A DNA stretch of 64,000 nt. It comes from Roseovarius salincola (GTDB lineage: Bacteria; Pseudomonadota; Alphaproteobacteria; Rhodobacterales; Rhodobacteraceae). This document shows positions 54,316-62,001 of this stretch, one piece after another (position 1 is the stretch's first letter; each line of letters opens with the position of its first letter). Below the pieces are notes generated by a model that was not told the DNA's origin, searched no databases, and saw only the letters and a program-made list of their open reading frames with translations. A program made the translations under genes and the position numbers. Location: positions 62,001-126,000 of the forward strand of contig NZ_JAPTNL010000006.1 of assembly GCF_026891095.1 (NCBI RefSeq), written 5' to 3'.

Positions 54316-55533
54316 ATGCGCCTTTCCGCCGCCGTGCTTGCCGCGCTGTTGCCGCTGGCCCTTCCTGCCGCAGCCGAATCACCCCGTGTCGCCACCGATA
54401 TCGCGCCCGTCCAGTCGCTCGTGGCGCGGGTGCTCGACGGGGTGGGGGCGGATGCGATGCCCGCGGTGATCGTGCGCCCCGGCGCCTCGCCGCATGGCTA
54501 CGCGATGCGCCCCTCCGAGGCGCGCGCCCTCGAAAAGGCTGATCTCGTGGTCTGGATGGGGCCGGGGCTCACGCCCTGGCTTGGCGATCCGATCGAAACG
54601 CTGGCCCCCGAGGCCGCCCATCTCAGCCTGCTGACCGCACCCGAAACCCTGATCCTGCCGGGCCGCATCGACCCGCGCTTCGGCGCGCATGACCACGACC
54701 ACGACGATCACAAGGACCATGATCACGCGGCTGGCCACGACGACCACGACGATCACAAGGACCACGACCACGAGACCGGCCACGACGACCACGACGACCA
54801 CAAGGACCATGATCACGCGGCCGGCCACGACGACCACGACGACCACAAGGACCATGATCACGAGACCGGCCACGACGACCACGACGATCACAAGGACCAT
54901 GACCACGAGGCCGGCCACGACGACCACGACGATCACAAGGACCATGACCACGAGGCCGGCCACGACGACCACGCGGCGCATGACCACGCCGAGGCCCATG
55001 ACCACGCCCATGCCGGTCCCGACCCCCATGCCTGGCTCGATCCGCAGAACGCCGCGATCTGGCTCGACCTGATCGCGCGCGAACTCTCGGCGCTCGATCC
55101 CGGCAACGCCGATCTCTACGCGGCCAACGCCGCCGCCGGTCAGGCCGAACTCGCCGCATTGAGCGAAGAGATCGCCGCGCGGCTTGCCCCGCTGGCGGAT
55201 CGCCCCTTCCTCGTGTTCCACGACGCCTACCAGTATTTCGAAAACCGCTTCGGCGTCGCGGCCGCGGGCGCGCTCTCGCTCAGCGACGCCAGCGATCCCG
55301 GCCCCGCGCGCCTTGCTGAACTGCGCGCGCTGGCGCAGGAACAGGGCGCGGCCTGCGTCTTCGCCGAACCCCAGTTCAACACCTCCGTGATCGCTTCGGT
55401 CTTCGGCGATGCCGTCCCGGTCGGCGTGCTCGATCCGATCGGCGTCGATCTGGAACCGGGCGCAGGCCTTTACCCGGCGATGCTGCGCAACATGGCCGGC
55501 GCGATGGCCGAATGCCTGACGCCGGAGGGCTGA
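54316..55533 (+). CDS. znuA: Zinc ABC transporter substrate-binding protein with expanded His-rich repeat
   Basis: A 405-residue periplasmic protein of the cluster 9 (TroA) family. The signal peptide ends near AAAE at 21. Zinc ligands are the first His in GASPHGYAMRPS, the later H in FHDAYQYFE, and the C-terminal Asp region (GVLDPIG). Residues 125-235 form a very long His/Asp-rich loop with six 15-residue tandem units, far beyond the usual short loop. ATG 54316 has GGAG 6 bp upstream; earlier ATGs overlap a Zur palindrome. Confidence 0.92.
   Translation: MRLSAAVLAALLPLALPAAAESPRVATDIAPVQSLVARVLDGVGADAMPAVIVRPGASPHGYAMRPSEARALEKADLVVWMGPGLTPWLGDPIETLAPEAAHLSLLTAPETLILPGRIDPRFGAHDHDHDDHKDHDHAAGHDDHDDHKDHDHETGHDDHDDHKDHDHAAGHDDHDDHKDHDHETGHDDHDDHKDHDHEAGHDDHDDHKDHDHEAGHDDHAAHDHAEAHDHAHAGPDPHAWLDPQNAAIWLDLIARELSALDPGNADLYAANAAAGQAELAALSEEIAARLAPLADRPFLVFHDAYQYFENRFGVAAAGALSLSDASDPGPARLAELRALAQEQGAACVFAEPQFNTSVIASVFGDAVPVGVLDPIGVDLEPGAGLYPAMLRNMAGAMAECLTPEG
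54688..55020 (+). repeat. Tandem 45-bp repeat coding for a His-rich loop
   Basis: Six in-frame units of 45 bp coding HDDHDDHKDHDHxxG, followed by a shorter degenerate unit. The variable pair alternates AA, ET, AA, ET, EA, EA, which suggests growth by two-unit (90-bp) duplication. The first unit starts with HDHDHDD. Confidence 0.9.
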
Positions 55534-55697
55534 CACCACAGGACCCGACGGTGCGGCGCTGACGCCTCAGGGTTGTCTGCCCCGCACCGCGCGCCGAAAC
55601 GCAGCGTAAACCTTGCGCCGCTGGTCAAAGCCTTCCATCTTGCCTGTCAGGAGAAGAACCGGCCAGTCGGAAGGCCGGGATCGGGGAGGACGACCAC

Positions 55698-57611
55698 ATG
55701 ACCTTTGCCTCGCGCCAGGATGCGCTCGCGATCGAAAACGAGATGAGCTGGGAGGCGCGCCCGCGCCCGGCGACGCTCTACCAGATGCTGCGCGAAACGG
55801 TGGATGCCTTCCCCGATCGCCCCGCCATCAGCTATCAGCTTCTCTCGGGCGCGCGCGACCCCTCGCAGACCATGACCTGGCAGCAGTTCCATGATCAGGT
55901 CTGCCGCGCCGCCAACCTGCTGCGCGATCTCAGGATCGACGAGAGCGATGTCGTCGCGCTGGTCCTGCCCAACACGCTGGAAACCGCCATCGTCACCATC
56001 GGCGCGGCCATCGCGGGCATCGTCAACCCGATCAACCCACTGCTCGAACCCGAACAGATCGGCGCGATCCTGCGCGAAACCGACGCCCGCGTCGTGGTCA
56101 CGCTCAAGGCCTTCCCGAAAACCGATATCGCCCAGAAAACCGCCGAGGCCGTGCGCCACGCGCCCCATGTCCACACGGTTCTGGAAATCGACCTCAACCG
56201 CTACCTCAGCCCGCCCAAAAGCTGGATCGTCCCGCTGATCCGCCCGAAGAATCCCGGCAATCATCATGCCGACGTGAAATGCTTCAACGCCGAGATGCGC
56301 AAACATCCGGTGACGCTCGGCTTTGACGATGGCGGGCAGGACCGGGTCGCGGCCTATTTCCACACCGGCGGCACCACCGGGATGCCCAAGGTGGCGCAGC
56401 ACCGCTACTCGGGCATGGTCTATAACGGCTGGCTGGGGCATACGCTGCTGTTCACCGAGGAAGACAGCGTGATGTGCCCGCTGCCGCTGTTTCATGTCTT
56501 CGCCTGTCACGTCATCCTGATGGCGATGATCAAGTCCGGGGCGCATGTGGTCTTTCCCACGCCCGCAGGCTATCGCGGCGACGGGGTGTTCGACAATTTC
56601 TGGAAATTGCTGGAACGCTGGCAGACAAGTTTCGTGATCACCGTGCCGACAGCGGTGTCGGCGCTGATGCAGCGCAAGGTCGATGCCGACATCTCGACCG
56701 TGAAGAACGCGTTTTCCGGCTCGGCGCCGATGCCGCTCGAACTGTTCAACCGCTTCGAATCCGCCACCGGCATGACCGTGATCGAAGGCTACGGCCTGAC
56801 CGAGGCCACCTGCCTCGTGTCCTGCAACCCGCCCGAGGGCCAGAAAAAGGTCGGCTCGGTCGGCGTGCCATTTCCCTATACGGATGTGCGCATCCTCAAG
56901 ACCGACGAGGCGGGCGCGCCACTGGAATGCGCCACCGACGAGGTCGGCGAGATCTGCATTTCCAATCCGGGCGTCTATGCCGGCAACACCTATACCGAAG
57001 CCGCCAAGAACAACGATCTCTATCATTACGAGCGCTATCTGCGCACCGGCGATCTGGGGCGGATCGATCCGGATGGCTACCTCTGGATCACCGGACGCGC
57101 CAAGGATCTGATCATCCGCGGCGGCCACAATATCGACCCCGCCGATATCGAAGAGGCCCTGATGGCCCATCACGATGTCGCCATGGCCGGCGCCATCGGC
57201 CAGCCCGACGCGCATTCCGGCGAATTGCCCTGCGCCTATGTGGAACTGGTGGAGGGCGCCAGCGTCACCGCCGAGGAACTGCGCGCGCATTGCAAGATCC
57301 ATGTCCATGAACGCGCCGCCATGCCGAAATATGTCGAAATCCTCGACGAACTGCCCAAGACGGCGGTCGGCAAGGTGTTCAAGCCGGACCTGCGCAAACG
57401 CGCCATCACCCGCATCTATGACGCGGCCCTGACCGAAGCCGGTCTCGACGCCCGCGTCGCCCAGGTGATCGATTCCAAGAAGCGCGGCCTCGTCGCCCGG
57501 ATCGAGCGCGGCGCGGCGCTCGACGAGGAGGCGCTCGCCCATGTGCTCGGCCGCTTCACCCGCCCCTGGGAATGGGCCGACGAGGCCGAATCCGATCCCG
57601 AATCCGTCTGA
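55698..57611 (+). CDS. AMP-forming acyl-CoA synthetase
   Basis: A 637-residue ligase. AMP motif YFHTGGTTGMPKVAQH (about 218-233), the second motif EGYGLTEATCLVS, and the C-terminal GRAKDLIIRGGHNIDPADIE (in parts) are clear. It activates a fatty or other carboxylic acid with CoA. It is longer than most FadD proteins and stands alone, so the substrate is unknown. Confidence 0.87.
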   Translation: MTFASRQDALAIENEMSWEARPRPATLYQMLRETVDAFPDRPAISYQLLSGARDPSQTMTWQQFHDQVCRAANLLRDLRIDESDVVALVLPNTLETAIVTIGAAIAGIVNPINPLLEPEQIGAILRETDARVVVTLKAFPKTDIAQKTAEAVRHAPHVHTVLEIDLNRYLSPPKSWIVPLIRPKNPGNHHADVKCFNAEMRKHPVTLGFDDGGQDRVAAYFHTGGTTGMPKVAQHRYSGMVYNGWLGHTLLFTEEDSVMCPLPLFHVFACHVILMAMIKSGAHVVFPTPAGYRGDGVFDNFWKLLERWQTSFVITVPTAVSALMQRKVDADISTVKNAFSGSAPMPLELFNRFESATGMTVIEGYGLTEATCLVSCNPPEGQKKVGSVGVPFPYTDVRILKTDEAGAPLECATDEVGEICISNPGVYAGNTYTEAAKNNDLYHYERYLRTGDLGRIDPDGYLWITGRAKDLIIRGGHNIDPADIEEALMAHHDVAMAGAIGQPDAHSGELPCAYVELVEGASVTAEELRAHCKIHVHERAAMPKYVEILDELPKTAVGKVFKPDLRKRAITRIYDAALTEAGLDARVAQVIDSKKRGLVARIERGAALDEEALAHVLGRFTRPWEWADEAESDPESV

Positions 57612-57626
57612 CAGGTTTTCCCTGCG

Positions 57627-57681
57627 GGACCCGCCGGGGGGCCAGCCCCCCGGACCCCCCGAGGTATTTCAGGCCAGATGA
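57627..57681 (+). repeat. Structured intergenic repeat, copy A
   Basis: A hairpin CCGGGGGGC/GCCCCCCGG (57634-57642 with 57645-57653) is followed by ACCCCCCGAGGTATTT and CCAGATGAAG. The second part recurs in copy C at 61925-61995 and, inverted, in copy B at 57700-57770. Confidence 0.8.
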
Positions 57682-57699
57682 AGAGGCGGAGTGATCCGC

Positions 57700-57770
57700 C
57701 ATGGCCCTTCTTCTGTTTTCAAATATCCCGGGGGAGTCGCGCTTTGCGCGACGGGGGCAGCGCCCCCATG
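57700..57770 (-). repeat. Structured intergenic repeat, copy B (inverted)
   Basis: On the minus strand: GGGGGCGCTGCCCCC, then a hairpin GTCGCG-CAAAG-CGCGAC, then TCCCCCGGGATATTTGAAA. It faces copy A, between the acyl-CoA synthetase gene and leuA. Confidence 0.75.
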
Positions 57771-57787
57771 CAAGCCTCGCAAAGAAA

Positions 57788-57816
57788 AGACCCGGCCACG
57801 CGATGCGACCGGGTCT
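57788..57816 (-). terminator. Rho-independent terminator after leuA
   Basis: AGACCCGG (57788-57795) pairs with CCGGGTCT (57809-57816); on the minus strand TTTTCTTT follows. It lies 25 bp after the leuA stop. Confidence 0.75.
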
Positions 57817-57840
57817 TTCGCTGTCAGCGGGCAGGGCGGA

Positions 57841-59457
57841 TCAGCTCACGTCCTTGTAGCTGATCTCGCGCTTGTCCTCGCCCAGGCGGCCGCGGCGCAC
57901 CAGAAGGCGGTTGAGCGCGTTCACATAGGCCTTGGCCGAGGCGACGACCGTATCGGTATCGGCCGACTGACCGGTGGCGATGTTGCCCTCTTCCTCGAGC
58001 CGCACCGAAACCGTGGCCTGCGCGTCGGTGCCCTCGGTCACCGCATGCACCTGATAAAGCGACAGATGCGCATCATTGGGATGCAGTTCGCGCACCGCCT
58101 TGAAGGTCGCATCGACCGGGCCGTCGCCGGTCTCGGTCACGTTCTTCTCGGTGCCGTCGATGGTCATCACCAGCTCGGCCTCGGCCGGTCCGCCGGTGCC
58201 GCAGACCACGCGCAGCGACTTGATGACCAGCCGGTCCCTGGCCTCGTCCTCGCCCGCGCGCATCAGCGCGATGAGGTCCTCGTCATAGACTTCCTTCTTG
58301 CGGTCGGCCAGTTCCTTGAAGCGCACGAACATGTCGTTGAGCTGGTTCTCGGCCAGCTCATAGCCCAGGTCCCTGAGCTTGGCGCGCAGCGCCGCGCGCC
58401 CCGAATGCTTGCCCAGAACGATGCTGGTCTCGGCCAGGCCCACATCCTCCGGGCGCATGATCTCGAAGGTTTCGGCGTTCTTGAGCATCCCGTCCTGGTG
58501 GATGCCCGATTCATGGGCGAAGGCGTTCTTGCCCACGATCGCCTTGTTGTATTGCACCGGAAAGCCGCTGACCGTGGCGACCCGGCGCGAGATGTTCATG
58601 ATCTTGCGGCTGTCCACATGGGTATAGAAGGGCATGATGTCGCCGCGCACCTTGAGCGCCATCACCACCTCTTCGAGCGCGGTATTGCCCGCCCGCTCGC
58701 CCAGCCCGTTGATCGTGCACTCGATCTGGCGCGCGCCGCCCGCCACCGCGGCCAGCGCATTGGCCGTCGCAAGGCCCAGGTCGTTATGGCAATGGGTGGC
58801 GAACACCACCTCGTCGGCGCCCGGCACATCGGCGATCAGGCGGCGGATCAGATCGGCGCTTTCCACCGGCGCGGTATAGCCCACCGTGTCGGGGATGTTG
58901 ATCGTGGTGGCGCCCGCCCTGATGGCGATCTCGACCACCCGGCGCAGGTAATCCCATTCGGTGCGCGTGGCATCCATCGGCGACCATTGCACGTTGTCGC
59001 ACAGATTGCGCGCATGGGTCACCGTTTCATGGATGCGCTCGGCCATTTCGTCCCGGGTCAGGTTCGGAATGGCGCGGTGCAGCGGCGAGGTGCCGATGAA
59101 CGTGTGGATACGTGGGCTGCCGGCGTGTTTCACCGCCTCCCAGGCGCGGTCGATATCCTTGAGATGCGCGCGCGCCAGCCCGCAGATCGTCGCCTGTTTC
59201 GCCCGCTTGGCGATCTCGCTCACGGCGCGGAAATCGCCCTCGGAGGCGATGGGAAAGCCCGCTTCGATGATATCGACGCCCATGTCATCGAGCAGGGCGG
59301 CGATTTCGAGCTTTTCATCATGGGTCATGGTCGCGCCGGGGGATTGCTCTCCGTCGCGCAGGGTGGTGTCGAAAATCACCACGCGATCCTTGTTCGCCTC
59401 CGGCGAAACGCGATCCTTGTTCGCTTCAGGCGATACGGTCTTGGTCTGGTCTGTCAT
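57841..59457 (-). CDS. leuA: 2-Isopropylmalate synthase
   Basis: A 538-residue enzyme condensing acetyl-CoA with 2-ketoisovalerate, the first committed step of leucine synthesis. [19 protein letters not shown] and [10 protein letters not shown] are the HMGL-like catalytic motifs; the C-terminal LeuA dimer domain is present and should mediate leucine feedback. The N-terminus carries VSPEANKDR twice, from a 27-bp tandem duplication. A leucine-rich leader peptide and alternative hairpins lie upstream (59476-59621). Confidence 0.95.
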   Translation of the reverse strand: MTDQTKTVSPEANKDRVSPEANKDRVVIFDTTLRDGEQSPGATMTHDEKLEIAALLDDMGVDIIEAGFPIASEGDFRAVSEIAKRAKQATICGLARAHLKDIDRAWEAVKHAGSPRIHTFIGTSPLHRAIPNLTRDEMAERIHETVTHARNLCDNVQWSPMDATRTEWDYLRRVVEIAIRAGATTINIPDTVGYTAPVESADLIRRLIADVPGADEVVFATHCHNDLGLATANALAAVAGGARQIECTINGLGERAGNTALEEVVMALKVRGDIMPFYTHVDSRKIMNISRRVATVSGFPVQYNKAIVGKNAFAHESGIHQDGMLKNAETFEIMRPEDVGLAETSIVLGKHSGRAALRAKLRDLGYELAENQLNDMFVRFKELADRKKEVYDEDLIALMRAGEDEARDRLVIKSLRVVCGTGGPAEAELVMTIDGTEKNVTETGDGPVDATFKAVRELHPNDAHLSLYQVHAVTEGTDAQATVSVRLEEEGNIATGQSADTDTVVASAKAYVNALNRLLVRRGRLGEDKREISYKDVS

Positions 59458-59475
59458 GTCGAATCTCGTTCATTG

Positions 59476-59551
59476 TCCTAAGCCAATGGCGCGAAAAGGC
59501 ACATCCTCTGAGCGGTCGCGCCGGATCGGCACGCTCAGAGGCGGCTTAGGA
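59476..59551 (-). promoter_or_regulatory. Candidate leucine attenuator in the leuA leader
   Basis: Three stems can form in the minus-strand RNA: TCCTAAGCC (59551-59543) with GGCTTAGGA (59484-59476); CCTCTGAGCG (59541-59532) with CGCTCAGAGG (59514-59505); and GGCGCGA (59522-59516) with TCGCGCC (59494-59488). The last two exclude each other. The first stem overlaps leucine codons of the leader peptide, so a stalled ribosome would prevent it. There is no clear U-run, so the block could act on translation of leuA as well as on transcription. Confidence 0.6.
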
Positions 59552-59621
59552 GCAGCAGGACACGAACGCAACCCGCCTGGCGGGGCGTCACGGGAAATGA
59601 GATATGGTCCTGCTTCATCAT
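59535..59621 (-). CDS. leuL: leuA leader peptide
   Basis: A 28-codon frame starting ATG-ATG-AAG. Near its end it has four leucine codons in a row (CTG CTG CTC CTA), then Ser-Arg-Leu and TGA. The run of leucines and the hairpins that follow are the marks of a leucine attenuator. The start lies 7 nt after a TATAGT -10 box, so the message may be leaderless; no Shine-Dalgarno site is present. Confidence 0.65.
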   Translation of the reverse strand: MMKQDHISFPVTPRQAGCVRVLLLLSRL

Positions 59622-59628
59622 GCAACAA

Positions 59629-59657
59629 ACTATAAGGGCCGTGAGGCGCGTTGAAAA
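59629..59657 (-). promoter_or_regulatory. Candidate promoter of the leu leader
   Basis: TATAGT (59634-59629) as -10 and TTTTCA (59657-59652) as -35 with a 17-bp spacer, on the minus strand. Transcription would begin at or next to the leader peptide ATG. Confidence 0.5.
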
Positions 59658-59731
59658 CCCCCGAATCCGCTGCGCCTCATTCGCGGGCGGTCAGCACTTG
59701 AAGCGCATGAGCGCCACCCTACGTGGCGCGC

Positions 59732-60397
59732 ATGGAAAACGCATTGATCATCGGCGCCTCGGGCGGGATCGGGGCTGCGCTCTGCGCCGCTCTGAGCGCG
59801 CGCGGCACCGCCGTGACCCCGCTCTCGCGCCGCGATGACGGGATCGACCTGACGGATGAAGCCTCGATCATCGCCGCGCTAGATCCGCTGGATGGCCCTT
59901 TCGACCTGATCTTCGTCGCCACCGGCGGGCTCGAGATCGACGGCCAGCGCCCCGAGAAATCCCTCAAGGAACTGAGCGCGCAAGCGCTGGCCGACCAGTT
60001 CGCGCTCAACAGCATCGGCCCCGCGCTGGTGCTCAAACACGCGCCGCGCCTTCTGGCGCGCGACCGGCGGGCGGTCTTTGCGGCGCTTTCGGCGCGGGTG
60101 GGCTCTATTGGCGACAACCGCTTTGGCGGCTGGTACGGCTATCGCGCCGCCAAGGCCGCGCTGAACCAGATCGTCCATACCGGCGCGATCGAACTCAGCC
60201 GCTCGCATCGCCAATCCATCTGCGTCGCGCTTCATCCTGGCACCGTGCAAACACCGCTGACGGCGCGCTATGCCCGCAATCACCCGACCGTGCCCGCGCC
60301 CGAGGCGGCGGCCAATCTTCTGGGCGTGATCGACGGGCTGACCCCGTCCCAAAGCGGGCAGTTCTTCGACTGGGCTGGGAAACCCGTGCCATGGTAA
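59732..60397 (+). CDS. Short-chain dehydrogenase/reductase (CsgA-like)
   Basis: A 221-residue protein. GASGGIGAAL near 8-17 binds the dinucleotide; Ser in ALSARVGSIG and YGYRAAK supply the catalytic Ser-Tyr-Lys. Small size fits the CsgA-like SDR group. It overlaps the photolyase gene by 7 bp, a frequent pairing in Rhodobacteraceae; its substrate is unknown. The start could be the GTG at 59723 instead of the ATG at 59732. Confidence 0.85.
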   Translation: MENALIIGASGGIGAALCAALSARGTAVTPLSRRDDGIDLTDEASIIAALDPLDGPFDLIFVATGGLEIDGQRPEKSLKELSAQALADQFALNSIGPALVLKHAPRLLARDRRAVFAALSARVGSIGDNRFGGWYGYRAAKAALNQIVHTGAIELSRSHRQSICVALHPGTVQTPLTARYARNHPTVPAPEAAANLLGVIDGLTPSQSGQFFDWAGKPVPW

Positions 60398-61920
60398 AAC
60401 GCCTTGTGCTGGTGCTGGGCGACCAGTTGAGCGCGGGGCTTTCGGCGCTTGCGGCGGCCGACAAGGCGCATGACCTGATCGTCATGGCCGAGGTGACGGA
60501 CGAGGCCGCCTATGTCCCCCATCACCCCAAGAAGATCGCGCTCGTTCTGTCGGCGATGCGCCATTTCGCGGCCGAACTGGAGCGCGACGGCTGGCAGCTG
60601 GCCTATACCCGGCTGGATGATCCCGACTCCTCGGGTTCGATCGTGGGCGAACTGATGCGCCGCGCCGAGGCGCATGGCACCGGCACGGTGATCGCCACCA
60701 CCCCCGGCGAATGGCGGCTGATCGAGGCGCTGGAAAACGCACCGCTTTCGGTGACGCTTCTGCCCGATGACCGCTTCATCGCGTCCCCCGGCGAGTTCGA
60801 CGCCTGGGCCGAGGGGCGCAAGGAACTGCGCATGGAGTGGTTCTATCGCATGATGCGCCGCAAGACCGGCCTCTTGATGGAGGGCGACAAACCGGCGGGC
60901 GGCAAATGGAATTTCGACCATGACAACCGCAAACCCGCCGCGCCGGATCTTTTCCGCGCCGCGCCGCCGCGCTTTGAGCCCGACGCGGTGACGCAAGAGG
61001 TGCTCGACCTGGTCGGCGCGCGCTTTGGCGGCAATTTCGGCACGCTGCTGCCGTTTCACTACGGGGTGACGCGCACGGATGCGCTGGCGGCGCTCGATCA
61101 TTTCGCGCGCCATCTGCTGGCGGGGTTCGGCGACACGCAGGACGCGATGCTTGAAGGTGATGCTTTCCTCAATCACTCGCTGCTCTCGCCCTATCTCAAT
61201 CTGGGGCTGCTGGGGCCGCTGGAAATATGCCGGCGCGTCGAGGCCGAATGGCAGGCCGGGCGCGTGCCGATCAATGCCGCCGAAGGCTATATTCGCCAGA
61301 TCATCGGCTGGCGCGAATACATGCGCGGGATCTACCTGCGCGAAGGCCCCGATTATACTGCGCGCAACGCGCTGGGCCATGAGCGCGCGCTGCCCGCCAT
61401 GTTCTGGGGCGGCGAGACGCGCATGAACTGCATCTCCCATGCGGTCGCCCAGACCCGCGACGCGGCCTACGCCCACCATATCCAGCGCCTGATGGTGACC
61501 GGCAATTTCGCGCTCCTGGCGGGGGTGGATCCGGCCCAGGTGCATGAATGGTATCTGTCCGTCTATATCGACGCGTTCGAATGGGTCGAGGCCCCCAACA
61601 CGATCGGCATGAGCCAGTTCGCTGATGGCGGCATCATCGCCTCGAAACCCTATGTGAGCTCGGGCAATTACATCGACCGGATGTCCGATTACTGCGCCGG
61701 CTGCGCCTATAAGGTGAAGGACAAGACCGGCGAGTCGGCCTGTCCGTTCAACCTGCTCTATTGGGACTTCCTGATCCGCCACCGCGAGCGTTTCGCGCGC
61801 AATCCCCGCATGGCGCCGGTCTATCGCACATGGGAGCGCATGGACGAGGCCCGCCGCGCTTTGGTGCTGGAGGGGGCCGCGCGGGTTCACGGGCGGCTGG
61901 AGCGGGGCGAGATCGTCTGA
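60391..61920 (+). CDS. Iron-sulfur photolyase/cryptochrome (CryB/PhrB type)
   Basis: A 509-residue flavoprotein of the FeS-BCP family (Rhodobacter CryB, Agrobacterium PhrB). The four cluster cysteines are C347 (MNC), C435 and C438 (DYCAGC) and C451 (SACPFN). The N-terminal domain (VLVLGDQLS) binds the antenna, probably a lumazine. Family members repair (6-4) photoproducts or act in light signalling. Its ATG overlaps the SDR stop. Confidence 0.92.
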   Translation: MVKRLVLVLGDQLSAGLSALAAADKAHDLIVMAEVTDEAAYVPHHPKKIALVLSAMRHFAAELERDGWQLAYTRLDDPDSSGSIVGELMRRAEAHGTGTVIATTPGEWRLIEALENAPLSVTLLPDDRFIASPGEFDAWAEGRKELRMEWFYRMMRRKTGLLMEGDKPAGGKWNFDHDNRKPAAPDLFRAAPPRFEPDAVTQEVLDLVGARFGGNFGTLLPFHYGVTRTDALAALDHFARHLLAGFGDTQDAMLEGDAFLNHSLLSPYLNLGLLGPLEICRRVEAEWQAGRVPINAAEGYIRQIIGWREYMRGIYLREGPDYTARNALGHERALPAMFWGGETRMNCISHAVAQTRDAAYAHHIQRLMVTGNFALLAGVDPAQVHEWYLSVYIDAFEWVEAPNTIGMSQFADGGIIASKPYVSSGNYIDRMSDYCAGCAYKVKDKTGESACPFNLLYWDFLIRHRERFARNPRMAPVYRTWERMDEARRALVLEGAARVHGRLERGEIV

Positions 61921-61924
61921 GCGG

Positions 61925-61995
61925 GCAGGGGGCGCTGCCCCCGCCGCGGCCAGAGGCCGCGACTCCCCCGAGGTATTTTCCGCCAGATGAAGCCG
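61925..61995 (+). repeat. Structured intergenic repeat, copy C
   Basis: GGGGGCGCTGCCCCC, then a hairpin CGCGGCC-AGA-GGCCGCG, then ACTCCCCCGAGGTATTTT and CCAGATGAAG. The stem differs in sequence from the one in copy B but still pairs. It lies between the photolyase gene and the MORN gene. Confidence 0.8.
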
Positions 61996-62001
61996 GAGCG
62001 G

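Noticed and set aside
54688-55020. Regular repeats that might be taken for a CRISPR array
   Set aside because: The units are contiguous, in frame and without unique spacers. They code the ZnuA His-rich loop.
54379-55539. A 386-codon frame on the minus strand opposite znuA
   Set aside because: Its valine-rich repeats are the antisense of the ZnuA His-rich repeat; it is not a gene.
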